Below, in pieces: positions 42,623 through 54,840 of a DNA stretch of 64,000 nt. The notes under the pieces were generated by a model. It made no database searches. It was not told the origin of the DNA and worked only from the letters and a program-made list of their open reading frames with translations. The first letter of the stretch is position 1, and every line of letters starts with the position of its first letter. The stretch covers positions 8,308,001 through 8,372,000 of the forward strand of contig CM056729.1 in assembly GCA_029844215.1 (NCBI GenBank), read 5' to 3'. Made by a program: the position numbers and the translations under genes. Source of the stretch: Przewalskia tangutica. Its lineage: Eukaryota > Streptophyta > Magnoliopsida > Solanales > Solanaceae.

Positions 42623-45600
42623 TGTCGCGCCCTTTTCCGACCGCGACATTTTCTAAAGCGCGAGCCCTGCTCAAAATGCAATGTTAGAAAAATAAAATAA
42701 AGTGCTAAAATGTTTTAAAAAATGCTTAAAAGCTTAAAATGATGTAACAAATTTAAAAAAGTGCTAAAAGATTAATTTTAAAGCTAAAGGGTGCTAAAAG
42801 TGCAAAAATGCTAAAGGTAGTGTTAGGATACTTAAATATTAAAAGGTGCTAGAAATGCTAAGGGTTCGCGGAGTCGCCACCTAATTAATTGGGTGAATTA
42901 GGACACCTAAATGTCAACTAGGTTAAAGTCAACACTAACTCCATTCTTTATGGTCTGCTAAACTTAATGAGATTCTGGGTAAGGGTTCTTTATTAATCTA
43001 GAGGGAAGGGGTTAAGCACCTTCTAAGATCCGCTAACTTGCGGTTGTCCTGCCAAACCTAGGGTAATTATTATGCTAGAAAAAGGTGTATTTAAAAAAAC
43101 GTTTAAGCGGAAGAGTATAAGACACACTTTCTAAAATATTTTTGCAAGGTTTATATAGAAAAGTCAAGGTCAGTTTTGAAAACTGTGCAATTAGGATGCA
43201 TGGGTACTATATTAGCTATAGGTATAATGCAAGTATTCCTTCACCTAAGGGGTATGTGTTGCTTAGCATGAGAATATAACATTGTTGTGATAAAAGCATT
43301 ATTTTCTATTCTGTATTAATAGAAAATTATACTACGATTTTAAGAACATCTAGGCAAATAATATTCCTACTTATTATGCAGGTGTAGGGTGTCGAGTGAT
43401 CTATTATAACTATTAAACAAGGCGAGGCAAGCTTAAAGTAAGTAAGTCAAACTAATTTCTAACTATTGATTCCAGGTTTAACTATTATAAATGCTAATTA
43501 ATTAGTATAGCGTTAGACAATTAATTACAATAAATGAATATGGAGAGGATATGAATTAGTAAGGACTCGAAGAAATGGCGAAGTCATTCGCCGGTGGTTT
43601 GAAATTTCCGATGCGGATAGAGAATGCACGTAGATGCGGGTGAATGCAGATCTTCAGTTGATTCAAAGCGCGACGAGTTTCGCGATGAAACTCTTCATTT
43701 GGCTCCGGTGCATTTCATGTAAGACAAAGAAAAATAAGGATTAGTAGATACTCTAACCCTTACCCATAATGTTGCTTGACACATATAATATATATGATAC
43801 AGACCATGTACATAAACGTGAAGCAGCCATAAACAGAAATTTCAGTTTTGTAGAGGAGAATACAAAAAAGGACAAGCCCAAATTGATTATATTTTCCATA
43901 TTCTTGAAAGGAATAGATGGGCCTCGTAAGCAGACTCTACATATAAGGGGGCAAACAGAGTACAACATGTTGACAAATTTCGAACCAATATGGGCAAAAA
44001 AAAACAAGGTATACCTCTTCCTAGCTCACAATATTTTATGATAGACTGTTAATAAGTTACTGAAATGCAAATAGGCCACTTGATTATGCCATAAATACAG
44101 AATATGGACCTCATATGACTGTGTTCGGCCTTAAATTATCCCCACATACATTCTTATATGGAAATGAATACATGATTACAACAAGAAACAATATTCAGAG
44201 CATATAAACAATTAGCCATCTTAAAAATGTCGGCAAACCTATGATGCTCATATAACAGGATCCTAAATTCATCTGATATTCTCCTCAAATTTATTAACAC
44301 ATAATGAGCATACTAAATTCATGTCACCTCTATTATGATCTGGGAGCAGTATGACATTCCTAATATAAATTTAAATAAACACTGTCACAGTAAGACATAG
44401 ATGAACATGTATTTTTTTTCCTTAATTTCTGAACCTAGACTAAGTTCAAGTCGTCCTCAAAGAGCATATGATGCTGGAAACAGGCTCATTCGATATATGA
44501 ATTAAAGACGAGTCTTTCAAAGTTCAGTTTTAGTCTGGATTCAACTAAAACTGAGCATGATATTGCTCATATGTTTAGAGATTGGAAAATCATCAAAGAA
44601 AGACATTTTTAAACTTAAGCATATCTTAAAACCAGTTACAGACAAAAATTAAAGGTTTCAAACCAGGCTCATAATCATTTACGTTATAACTAAGCACTTA
44701 AATTACTCTTAAATCCAAGACATACATTATTTGAAAAGATTCTTAATCCTAAAGTATATTTATCACCACACAGGCTCATTAGGACAAGTTTAATGGTCAT
44801 CTTAGTAATACACTACGACTTATTCAAATTGTTCGTCGCATATTAATCCCAAATAAAACCATTACTCACTACAGGTTATCTTGAAAAGCATTTACAACTA
44901 GATCATGCAATAAGCAGAGGCCAACTATGTTGAAATACGCCACAACACACAAGACATATTATCGACTAAATATTCTAACTAATTACATCATAGCGAGTCG
45001 TATGACATAATTTAAGCAAGAAATTAAAAGGTTAATAGGATTACCTTCTCGGCGTGAACAGAAAGCGTATCAAGTCGTCGGTACACTCGACGGGTTTTGG
45101 GTTCATGACGAATGAAAGAAGCGAGGTTCGTTCTTGATTTGTATCGGAATTGAAATAAGGATATTTGAACTACCTATTCGTGCTATGCTAGTGGTGCTCT
45201 GTGTCTGCCCTTGCCTATCGTCTGCCCTCTCTCGATGCCCTAAATTGCTATGTGATTGCCCCCCGACTCAGCTCTGTTTCGATGCCTCCCCCCCCCTATC
45301 GTCTCGACTTGCATGTGCTTATATAGCCTCCCTTTGAGTTCTAATAATGGTAAGTCAATAAAGGTTGATTCTAGGCTTGATATGTGCTGATTCGTATTGA
45401 AAATCCCTCCTGATTTCGTGTGATTCGAACGGGTTATGGTAAGGAAATCGTTGGAGAAGGGAAAGGAAAGTCGACTGGGGTGCGTGGATAAAGGGAAACC
45501 CCGGATTCTCCGGCGAGAAATCCGGGTATGGCGATGGGAGTGAGGTGCGGCGGTTGCTAGGGTTCCTTAATGTTTTTTCCTTATTTCTAAGGGCTGTCGA

Positions 45601-46458
45601 CGAGGAAGATAAGGGCTTAGAAATTTGAGAGGAGTGATTTGAAAGGGAAATAAAAGAGTAGGAACTGGGCCTCGCGGGTTGGAAAGAGAATGGGCTGCGG
45701 GTAATGTAGGGGAAAATAGGGGTGTTGGGCTGACGCTGGGTTTGGGTAGTGGGCTGCGAATTAGGGTATTAGATATTAATTCTAGGTATTAGTTTTAGGT
45801 ATTTAATTAGTTAATTAGTAGTAAATGTATTAATTAATTAATGATAACTTAAATTAACAAATGTGATTAAATTACTTAGGTGCTTTATCAATCTAATTGT
45901 TATAATAAATGCGGGCGTGTCATTTAATCAATGCTTAATACTTTAGACTGCGGCGCTATTTTTTTAAAATCTTATTATTATGCATTATTGCGAAGTTAGA
46001 TTAAAATTGAATAGAGTTTAGATTAGATTATTTAAATGCTAAATGCAAGTATGATTTTTAAGAATTGTTTTAAAACTTTTATAAATGCGGCGCTATTAAA
46101 ATGCATGTATTAGATAAAAGAATTGATTTTAAATTATAAATGATTATGAAATTCTCTTGCGTATTAATAAACGCGATCATGCTACTTGACACGACGTCTT
46201 TGCTAAATTATTTATTTTATGTGTTTATTATTAATTAAGAATCGTTTGATAGAACTTAAAATTAATAAATGCGAGCGCGGGACTCTAAGTGCTTAAAACT
46301 CTACGTAAGACGCGATGCCATTATTAAATTGTTTATTTATGCCTGTATTTATGTTTTATCGCTGCATTTTATTATAAAAATCATAAAAATTATTTTACGA
46401 AATTAGTCTAATTTTATAGTTAATGACTGGACGGGAGGGTCAAAATTGGGTGTCAACA
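42623..46458 (-). mobile_element. Ogre-like middle LTR, 3836 bp, different subfamily
   Basis: Edges TGTCGCGCCC and GGTGTCAACA. It resembles the solo LTRs at 19943 and 8734 (for example the block at 43720-45010 matches 21030-22340 closely) more than the outer LTRs of the same composite, which are 1.3 kb shorter and begin TGTAACACCCC. It has a PBS-like site on its left and a purine tract on its right, so it acted both as 5' LTR of region 1 and 3' LTR of region 2. No coding sequence. Confidence 0.9.
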
Positions 46459-46949
46459 GTTGTCCCTCTTTGTATGGAGATGATGGAAGAATCTTCGGAC
46501 AAAGACGTTGACTCATAGCCAATTTTGTCTCGACCCTCAGAATTAGAAATGTAGGGCAATTAGGCAAGGCTGACGCGGACTCAAAATTGTCCCAGTGTCG
46601 AGTTATGATGACACTGGGCTATGGTGCAAAAAGTAAAGAAATAAAATAACTGGCTTGAACCTGGGGTGTACCGCTATGGCTTATGGTACTGGGTTTTATG
46701 GTGATGTGGAACGAGTGGACCGACGCTCGAGGCCGCTTCTGCCATTCATTGGGAAGGTTGGCCCCCCAACAAATTGCCCCGGCTCGCTGTAAGAGAAAAT
46801 CCACGTTGTGCTCCATCTTGTGCAGTTCCTGTAGATTGAAGCTAAGATAGAAGCATTAGTGCATAACTGTCAAAACAAAATAATGTAAGAATGTAAATTT
46901 TGTGTTGTGGTTGTAGTCAAAATCGTATATGGCATGATGTGATGATATG

Positions 46950-49900
46950 CCGTCTTGTATAGACGAGATGCAGATGACGCCTTGTGTGGGCGTTATCGTC
47001 TCGTATGGACGAAATGCAAACGGCGCCTTGTATGGGCGTTTCGCTCAGATGGGCGATGCGTATGACGCCTTAGATGGGCGTTCTTCGCTTTGTATGGGCG
47101 ATGCATATGACTCTCAGTATGGCGTTCTCATCTTGTATGGGCGAGATACATATGGCGCCTTATGGCGTTCGTCTTGTATGGGCGATTTAGATGCATATGA
47201 CGCCTTGTATGGCGTTATCGTCTTGTATGGGCGAGATGCAAATAACGCCTTGTATGGCGTTATCGTTTATGGGCGAGATGCATGACTCTTGTATGGCGTT
47301 ACCGTCTTGTATGGGCGACGATATGACGCCAGATGGGCGTTCTCGTCAGTATGGGAAGATGCATGACGCCTTGTATGGCGTTATCGTCTTGTATGGGCGA
47401 GATGCAAATAACGCCTTGTATGGCGTTATCGTCTTGTATGGGCGAATGCATATGACGCCAGATGGGCGTTATCGCTTGTATGGGCGAAATGCAAGTACGC
47501 CTTGTATGGCGTTATCGTCTGTATGGGCGAAATGCAAATGGCGCCTTGTATGGCGTTCGTCTTGTATGGGCGAGATGATATGACGCCTTGTATGGCGTTC
47601 TCGTCTTGTATGGGCGAGATGCATGACGCCTTGTATGGGCGTTCGTCTTGTATGGATGAGATGCAAATGACTTGTGTGGGCGTTCGCTCTTGTATGGGCG
47701 AGATGCAAATGACGCCTTAGATGGCGTTCGCTCAGATGGGCGAGATGCATATGACGCTTGATGGGCGTTTCGCTTGTATGGGCGAGATACATATGACGCC
47801 AGTATGGCGTTATCGCTTGTATGGACGAAATGCAAGTGACGCCTTGTATGGGCGTTATCGTCAGTATGGACGAAATGCAAATAGCGCCTTGTATGGGCGA
47901 GATGATATGGCGCCTTGTGTGGCGTTCGTCTTGTATGGGCGAGATCGTATGACGCCTTGTGTGGGCGTTCTCGCTTGTATGGGCGAGATGCAAATGACGC
48001 CTTATGGGCGTTCGCTTGTATGGATGAGATGCAAATGGCGCCTTGTATGGGCGTTCGTCTTGTATGGTCGAGATGCATATGACGCCTTGTATGGCGTTCG
48101 TCTTTATGGGCGAGATGCATATAACGCCTTATGGGCGTTACCGCTTGTATGGGCGAGATGTATGACGTCTTGTATGGCGTTCGTCTTGTATGGAGAGATG
48201 CAAATGACGCCTTGTATGGGCGTTTCGTCTTGTATGGATGAGATGCAAATGGCGCCTTGTATGGCGTTCTCGTCTTGTATGGTCGAGATGCATGACGCTT
48301 GTATGGCGTTCGCTTTGTATGGATTTAGATGCGTACGCCTTGTATGGGCGTTCGTCTTGTATGGACGAGATGTATATGACGCTTGTATGGGCGTTCTCGT
48401 CTTGTATGGGCGAGATGCAAATAACGCCTTATGGCGTTTTAGTCTTGTATGGATGAGATGCAAATGACGCCTTGTATGGGCGTTCTCGCTTGTATGGGCG
48501 GATGCATATGACGCCTTGTATGGCGTTCTCGTCTTAGATGGGCGAGATGCATGATACCTTGTATGGCGTTCGCTTTGTATGGGCGATGCAATGACGCCTT
48601 GTATGGGCGTTCGTCGTATGGGCGAGATGATATGACGCCAGTATGGCGTTTCGCTTTGTATGGGCGAGATGCAAATGACGCCAGTATGGGCGTTCTCGCT
48701 TGTATGGGCGGATGCATATGACGCCTTATGGGCGTTCTCGCTTGTATGGGCGAGATGCATATGATACCTTGTATGGCGTTATCGTCTTGTATGGAAAATG
48801 CAAGTAGCGCCTTGTATAGGCGTTATCGTCAGTATGGACGAAATGCAAATGACGCCTTGTATGGCGTTCGTCTTGTATGGGCGATTTAGATGGCACGCCT
48901 TGTATGGGCGTTCTCTTGTATGGGCGAGATGCGTATGACGCCTTGTATGGGCGTTCGCTTTGTATGGATGAGATGCAAATGGCGCCTTGTGGGCGTTCTC
49001 GTCTTGTATGGGCGAGATGCAAATGACGCCAGATGGGCGTTCGCTTTGTATGGGCGAGATGCATGACGCCAGTATGGGCGTTCTCGCTTGTATGGACGAG
49101 ATACATATGACGCCAGATGGGCGTTATCGCTCAGTATGGAGAAATGCAAGTGACGCCTTGTATGGGCGTTATCGCTGTATGGGCGAAATGCAAATGACGC
49201 CTTGTATGGGCGAGATGCATGGCGCCTTGTGTGGCGTTCTCGTCTTGTATGGGCGAGATGCATGACGCCTTGTGTGGCGTTCGCTTAGATGGATTTAGAT
49301 GCAAATGACGCTTGTATGGGCGTTCTTCGCTTATGGATGAGATGCAAATGACGCCTTGTATGGCGTTCTCGCTGTATGGTCGAGATGCATATGACGCCTT
49401 GTATGGGCGTTCTCGTGCTGTATGGGCGAGATATAACGCCTTGTATGGCGTTCGTCTTGTATGGGCGAGATGTATATGGCGCCTTGTATGGCGTTCTCGT
49501 CTTGTATGGGCGAGATGCAAATGACGCCTTGTATGGCGTTCGCTTATGGATGAGATGTAAATGACGCCTTGTATGGGCGTTTCGCTTGTATGGTCGAGAT
49601 ACATATGACGCCTTGTATGGGCGTTCTCGTGCTTGTATGGGCAGAGATGCGTATGACGCCTTGTATGGCGTTCTTTGTATGGGCGAGATGTATATGACGC
49701 TTGTATGGGCGTTCGTCTTGTATGGGCGAGATGCAAATACGCCAGTATGGGCGTTTTCGCTTATGGATTGAGATGCAAATGACGCCTTGTATGGCGTTCT
49801 CGCTTGTATGGGCGGGATGATATGACGCCTTATGGGCGTTTCGCTTGTATGGATTTAGATGCATATGATACCTTGTATGGCGTTCGTCTTGTATGGGCGA

Positions 49901-50395
49901 GATGCAAATGACGCTTGTATGGCGTTCGCTCAGTATGGATTTAGATGCATATGACGCCAGTATGGCGTTCTCGTCTTGTATGGACGAGATGCAAATGACG
50001 CTGTATGGCGTTCTCGCTTGTATGGGCGGGATGATATGACGCCTTATGGGCGTTCGCTTTGTATGGGCCGAGATGCATGATGCCTTGTATGGCGTTCGCT
50101 TGTATGGACGAGATGCATAACGCTTGTATGGCGTTTCGCTTTGTATGGATCGAGATGCAAATGACGCCAGATGGGCGTTCGTCTTGTATGGGCGAGATGC
50201 ATATGACGCCTTATGGCGTTTCGTCTTGATGGGCGAGATGCATATGACGCCTTGTATGGCGTTATCGCTCATGGACGAAATGCAAGTGACGCCTTGTATG
50301 GGCGTTATCGTCTTGCATGGACGAAATGCAAATGACGCCTTGTATGGGCGTTCTCGTCTTGTATGGACGAGATGCATATGACGCCTTGTATGGCA
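46950..50395. repeat. 45-bp tandem array, about 3.4 kb, with higher-order structure
   Basis: The unit is the same as at 39041 but two sequence types alternate: gaaatgcaa with gttatcg (as in region 1) and gagatgcat with gttctcg or gttcg. The array edges and five internal dimers (about 47462, 47810, 48776, 49107, 50256) are of the first type; the rest are of the second. Many units have lost bases at the cttgtatgg half (cagtatgg, ctgtatgg). Long open frames on both strands (up to 277 codons) are repeat artefacts. Confidence 0.95.
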
Positions 50396-51439
50396 TGAAT
50401 AAAATTTGTGTTATGCATAATCAAAGCTAGATGAAATAATTAAAGTGTAAATGATGTAGCCTGAGTAACGAAAATGTGGTTTTTGCGAGATGTATTTGAT
50501 GTAGACTTGTTGTAGATGGACTTCGTGAGCGGATCTGTTGTATTGGAATGTTGTTGTCCTCCTTGTTCCTGTTGACTTCCTTATCCGAAATCGGCGGTAT
50601 TCTCCCATACTCTCGATGCTCACGCCAGCTCTCTTTAAAATTTGTCCTGTTTTGGGACATGGAACCCTTAGGTAAATTAACCATGTCCATTGATGTCATT
50701 TGTAGTAAAGTCCTTAAATTGTCCCGGTTATGTCGATCTTTTCGAGCATATGGAATCATATCTGTCGATGTCATTTCGTGGCGGTCCTTAAAAATTGTCG
50801 ATTCGATCGACGAATCGAGTCGGATATATGTTGTCGCTGGACATAATGCCGATAACGTCGTTGCGCCTTGACGTGTTGACGCCGCTCGTGGAATAAATGC
50901 TCGCAAGCTAAGCTTGAAAAAGTTAGTGTATAATCATTAAAATGTAATGATAAATATTTTAGAAAGGCAATGATGTGGGTAGAGATGTCCCTAAGGTGTT
51001 TCCTGCAATCGACGAATTGTCATGATGCTTTTGTTGTGTGCTTTACGTGGGTTGCCAATTTGACTTTATGCCCGAGTTGATGCGCTAGGTTTTGTTGCGG
51101 AACTCTGAACTTTGGCTACTGTTGGTTGATGCCCCTTTCTGCTGCTGTTGCTTTTGCTGCGGATTTTGGATTGTTGTCATCTTCTGCCTTTGCTGCTTTT
51201 TGCTTCTGTTAATATGAAAAGACCTGCGCTCAAAGAAAATTTTGTGAGTTTTGGGGGGGTGGTCGATTCGTATTTGACTTCGCCGCCTTGTTCCTTGACA
51301 TCTGCGTGCCTGGCCTGTTTGGACTTGCAACCCCTGTCTGGTCTCCTACATTGTCCCAGTTTTGAAAAGGGTGTTTGGCCTAAAGGAAGTTGCTTGTGTA
51401 TTTGTTATTTTCAGAACGAATGGAAAGTTTCCTAATGGA

Positions 51440-51805
51440 GTGACCGAAGCCGATTTAGGCCGCCTACGTATCCCCATGAGGGAATCAGGTCATGACGTAA
51501 CTATTACAAGCAAATTTTGGGTAAAATTCTAAAGGTGGGACCGAGGCCGATGTGGCCGCCTACGTATCCGCCAAGGGAATCAGGTCGAACGTAGTTCCAA
51601 TTACAAGCAAAAGAGAAATTGGGATTTTCTAAAAGGTGGGACCGAAGCCGATATGGCCGCCTACGTATCCGCCAAGGGAATCAGGTCTAACGTAGTTCCA
51701 ATTACAAGCAAAAGAGAAATTGAGATTTTCTAGAAGGTGGGACCGAAGCCGATGTGGCCGCCTACGTATCCGCCAAGGGAATCAGGTCACACGTAGTTCA
51801 GATTA
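51440..51805. repeat. About 100-bp repeat, four copies, in internal region 2
   Basis: Copies of gaccgaagccgat…cctacgtatccgcc…aatcaggtc start at about 51443, 51539, 51640 and 51746. Region 1 has three, so the two internal regions differ in copy number here as well. Confidence 0.9.
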
Positions 51806-52290
51806 CAAGCAAAAACAAAGGAAAACATTATTAAAGCTTAAATACGAGTCTTGAATTATTCTGCTAAATTAAATTGTTCTTTCTTATCCGGGCTCCAAGC
51901 GGACCAGAACAAGGGTGCAAATCCAACCAATACGCCTTCTTGCTCTGTGTCATGGCTGGCTGGGTCTTCATGCTGCTATCAATATCTTCTTCTTTTGGCT
52001 TCTGCGTGGCGCATGCTCGGATAAATGATTGATTCAGGCGGAATGGGCATAGGCAAGGGAGTGTATTCCTCATCTAAGGTTGTCAGGTGCACATTGACAT
52101 GGTCGTGGTTTGGCAAGGGATTTGGGGCGAACTTTTGGTGAATTACCCTTCTTTGATCAACGCCGATTCTCGTCCCACGAGGAATGGCAACCTTCAGTGT
52201 CATGTCCTGGGCTATCGGAGTGATACGCGCAACGCTTGTTCTCATCATACCATCTTGGGATAGGGTCGGGAATCCTTCCTGGAATTGGTT

Positions 52291-54835
52291 GGAAACGGGA
52301 GTGCCACGTACGGTTGATTCCTAGAATGTATTTTTAAGGAGTCGCCACCTAATTATTATAGTGAATTAGGACACTTTTTAAATAGCATAAAATGCTATAA
52401 ATGATCTCCATTTAAAGATGCAAAAGCTATGTGAGATTCTGGATCAGGGTTCTTTATTATCCTAAAGGGAAGGGGTTAGGCATCCTTTAAGATCCGCTAA
52501 CTTGCGGTTGTCCGTTCAAGCTTAGGTTTAATATTATTGTGCTAACATGTAATCTATAATTCTAAAAAATGTTCTAATTATTAAACTAACCAAGAGATAT
52601 TTAAACTAGGCATGCAAATATTTAAAATAGATATATGTTTAACGAGATAGTAATAAAGCAAATAATTATGAAAAGATGTGATGAAGAGAAATTAGCAACA
52701 TTTCGCTTTTATTTTTATGCGAATGCTTTAACTTTGAGGTGCGCCTCCGGGTACCTGCAAAGACACTTAGTAGAAGAGTTAATAAATAAGCAAATAATCA
52801 TAAAAGATGTAATGAAGAGAAATTAGCAAAATTTCGCTTTTATTTTATGCGAATGCTTTAACTTTGAGGTGCGCCTCCGGGTACCTGCAAAGACACTTAG
52901 TAGAAGAGTTAGTAAATAATAAATAAATTACCGAACAAACAATGTATATATATATATATATAGATATATATATATGTAGAAGATATTGTAAAAAAAAATA
53001 TTTTATATAGTGTGGGCTCAGCTAGTGTTATGCCAAGGATACTAAGACATGAGAAGCCAATATCGCTACGGTGGCGGTCGACTCGCCTCCTGGTGAACGA
53101 TACTATGCGTTCTCGTCTAATCTTTTTCACTTTCCTCCTTGCCCACATATTCCGTCTCGCTTACCACGGGGGCCTCCAGATCGACGGATAAATCCTTCTT
53201 TGGCCAATGTAGTATCAAGTTCAAAATCAGTAAAATACCAAGTGTAGTAACTTGTTCAAAAATCAGTAAATAAAATAAAATATCAAGTGTAGCATTTGTT
53301 CTTTTTCAGTTTAATAAAGTGCAGTATGGTTCGATCAGTTTAACAAAAAAAAACAAGGGGCACAATGGTCAAAACAGTCCACAAACACAGCAAAATTTGT
53401 CCCAAAGAAACCAAAAAAACATCAAAACAGTCCAAACAAAAATTCAATGCAATAAGGCGAAATTTGATGATATCAACATCACCCAGAAGCCAAAGCAGCA
53501 GGGGCAGTTCGTCGGAAAACCAGAGACCCGCCGGAGTTTAAAAAACCTCCGGCAAAACACAAGAAATCATTCCAAATCAAACCAACAATAGGAATAGTAA
53601 CCAACGACCGCCGGAGTTACTCAAACTCCGGCGAGATTCAAAAATAAAGGAAATCAGTCCAAATGACAAATATGCCAATAAATCTAAAAATGGAACCAAA
53701 CCCAGCAAATGGTGATGGTCGATTGGTTGGCACGCGATGGGTGTGTAGTGGTGGTTCGCGTAGTGGTGGTCGACGGGAGATGGGTGTTCGACAGTGGTTC
53801 GTCGGCAGCGGGTTCGGATCGGCGATCAGAAGTGTGTGTTCGGTGATGACGGGAAAGGGTGATAGTGGAGAGGGCGACGGCGACAGGGGTGTGACGGGAT
53901 TGGGGGTGTTCGACAGAATCGGTGTGAGGATTTTGTTTTAAGGGACGCGGCTAGGGTTAATGTGAGGTGGCGGAGAAGATGAGTGAGGATGTGAGGCGGC
54001 GGCGTGTGTTTACCGGGCGTGGTGTTGAGGCTGAGAGGAATGATGGGTGTAAAGGGAATGATAGTTTAGGGCGGCTGAGAGGTAGAAAATAGGGGGGGTC
54101 AACGTTGCTGAAGAGACGAGGGAGCCAGAGGATCAGCGGCGGCTGGATAGGTTGAGGGATATAATAGGTTAGGTCTGCCCCCTCCAAAAATGTGCTGCAG
54201 CTGATTAAGTAGGGGTAGAAGTAGGGTGAGATTAGGGTTTAGGGGTATTGGGCTTTGAGTATTGGGCTGGGTGATTAATTAGGGTATTAGTGTTTAGGAG
54301 TTAATTTAGGTGTATTAATTAATTAGTGGTAAATTAAATTAATAAGCTGTGATTAAATTATCTAGGTGCTTTATTAGCCTAAGCTTGAGTTTTAAAATTA
54401 CTACCATAATAAATGCGGGGGTGCTATTTAATTAGTGCTTAATGTTTTAGAATGCAGCGCTATTATTAAAACTTATTTATTATGCGTATTTTATTGTTAT
54501 TTGAGCTAAGATTAAACTATCTTAATATGACTCTAGGTGCTTTATTAATTATGAAATTGTTTTGCGTATCAAAAAATGCGACTATGCTATCTAACACGAC
54601 GTCATTGTCAAATTATTTATTTTATGTATTTATTAAATTAATTAATATGGGCGCGAGACTCTAAGTGCGTAATTTTCTACGTGAGACGCGGTACCATTAT
54701 TAAATTGCTTATTTATGCATGTATTAATGTTTTATTTGCTGCATTTTATTATAAAAATTATTAGAATTATTGTTGAAAATTAATGTAATTTTATAGTTAA
54801 TGACTGGACGGGAGGATCAAAATTGGGTGTCAACA
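52291..54835 (-). mobile_element. Ogre-like outer 5' LTR, 2545 bp, end-truncated
   Basis: Nearly identical to 35933-38490 but it lacks the first 30 or so bases (TGTAACACCCC…), starting at aaacgggagtgccacg. The right edge GTGTCAACA is followed by the AATAT duplication. Contains the TA microsatellite at about 52944-52975. Differences from the partner LTR cluster where this copy has CAG and the other has CG (for example 53490-53510 against 37130-37155). Confidence 0.9.
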
Positions 54836-54840
54836 AATAT
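54836..54840. repeat. Target-site duplication AATAT (right)
   Basis: Follows the LTR end GTGTCAACA; the gypsy LTR continues at once with ctcctaacttcttaataac, as in copy A at 15700. Confidence 0.95.

Larger units (their letters stand above)
46459..52290 (-). mobile_element. Ogre-like internal region 2
   Basis: It has the same order as region 1: purine tract, 490-bp stretch, 45-bp array (46950-50395, almost three times longer), about 1 kb with shared motifs, and four copies of the 100-bp repeat (51440-51800). The right end near 52000-52290 differs from region 1 and joins the outer LTR at cggaaacggga without a PBS, so the 5' LTR edge and PBS have been deleted. No gag-pol. Confidence 0.75.
35933..54835 (-). 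mobile_element. Tat/Ogre-like non-autonomous composite, 18.9 kb, LTR-internal-LTR-internal-LTR
   Basis: Outer LTRs 35933-38490 and 52291-54835 are nearly identical to each other and the 5-bp duplication AATAT flanks them, so they belong to one insertion. Between them lie two related internal regions (38491-42622 and 46459-52290) and a middle LTR of a different subfamily (42623-46458). Both internal regions start, on the minus strand, far from any gag-pol and are dominated by tandem arrays next to the 3' LTR, as described for Tat/Ogre 3' untranslated regions. Sense is minus: a purine tract (AAAGAGGGACAAC) precedes TGTTGACACCC at 38490 and 46458. No gag, protease, RT or integrase was recognised, so the element would depend on a partner's proteins. 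Confidence 0.85.

Noticed and set aside
47469..50377. Long open frames on both strands in the 45-bp arrays (up to 277 codons, also at 39075-39896 and 37-174-codon frames around them)
   Set aside because: The period of 45 is a multiple of three, so any frame free of stops in one unit stays open. The predicted peptides are simple repeats, present in several frames at once, without promoter or domain.
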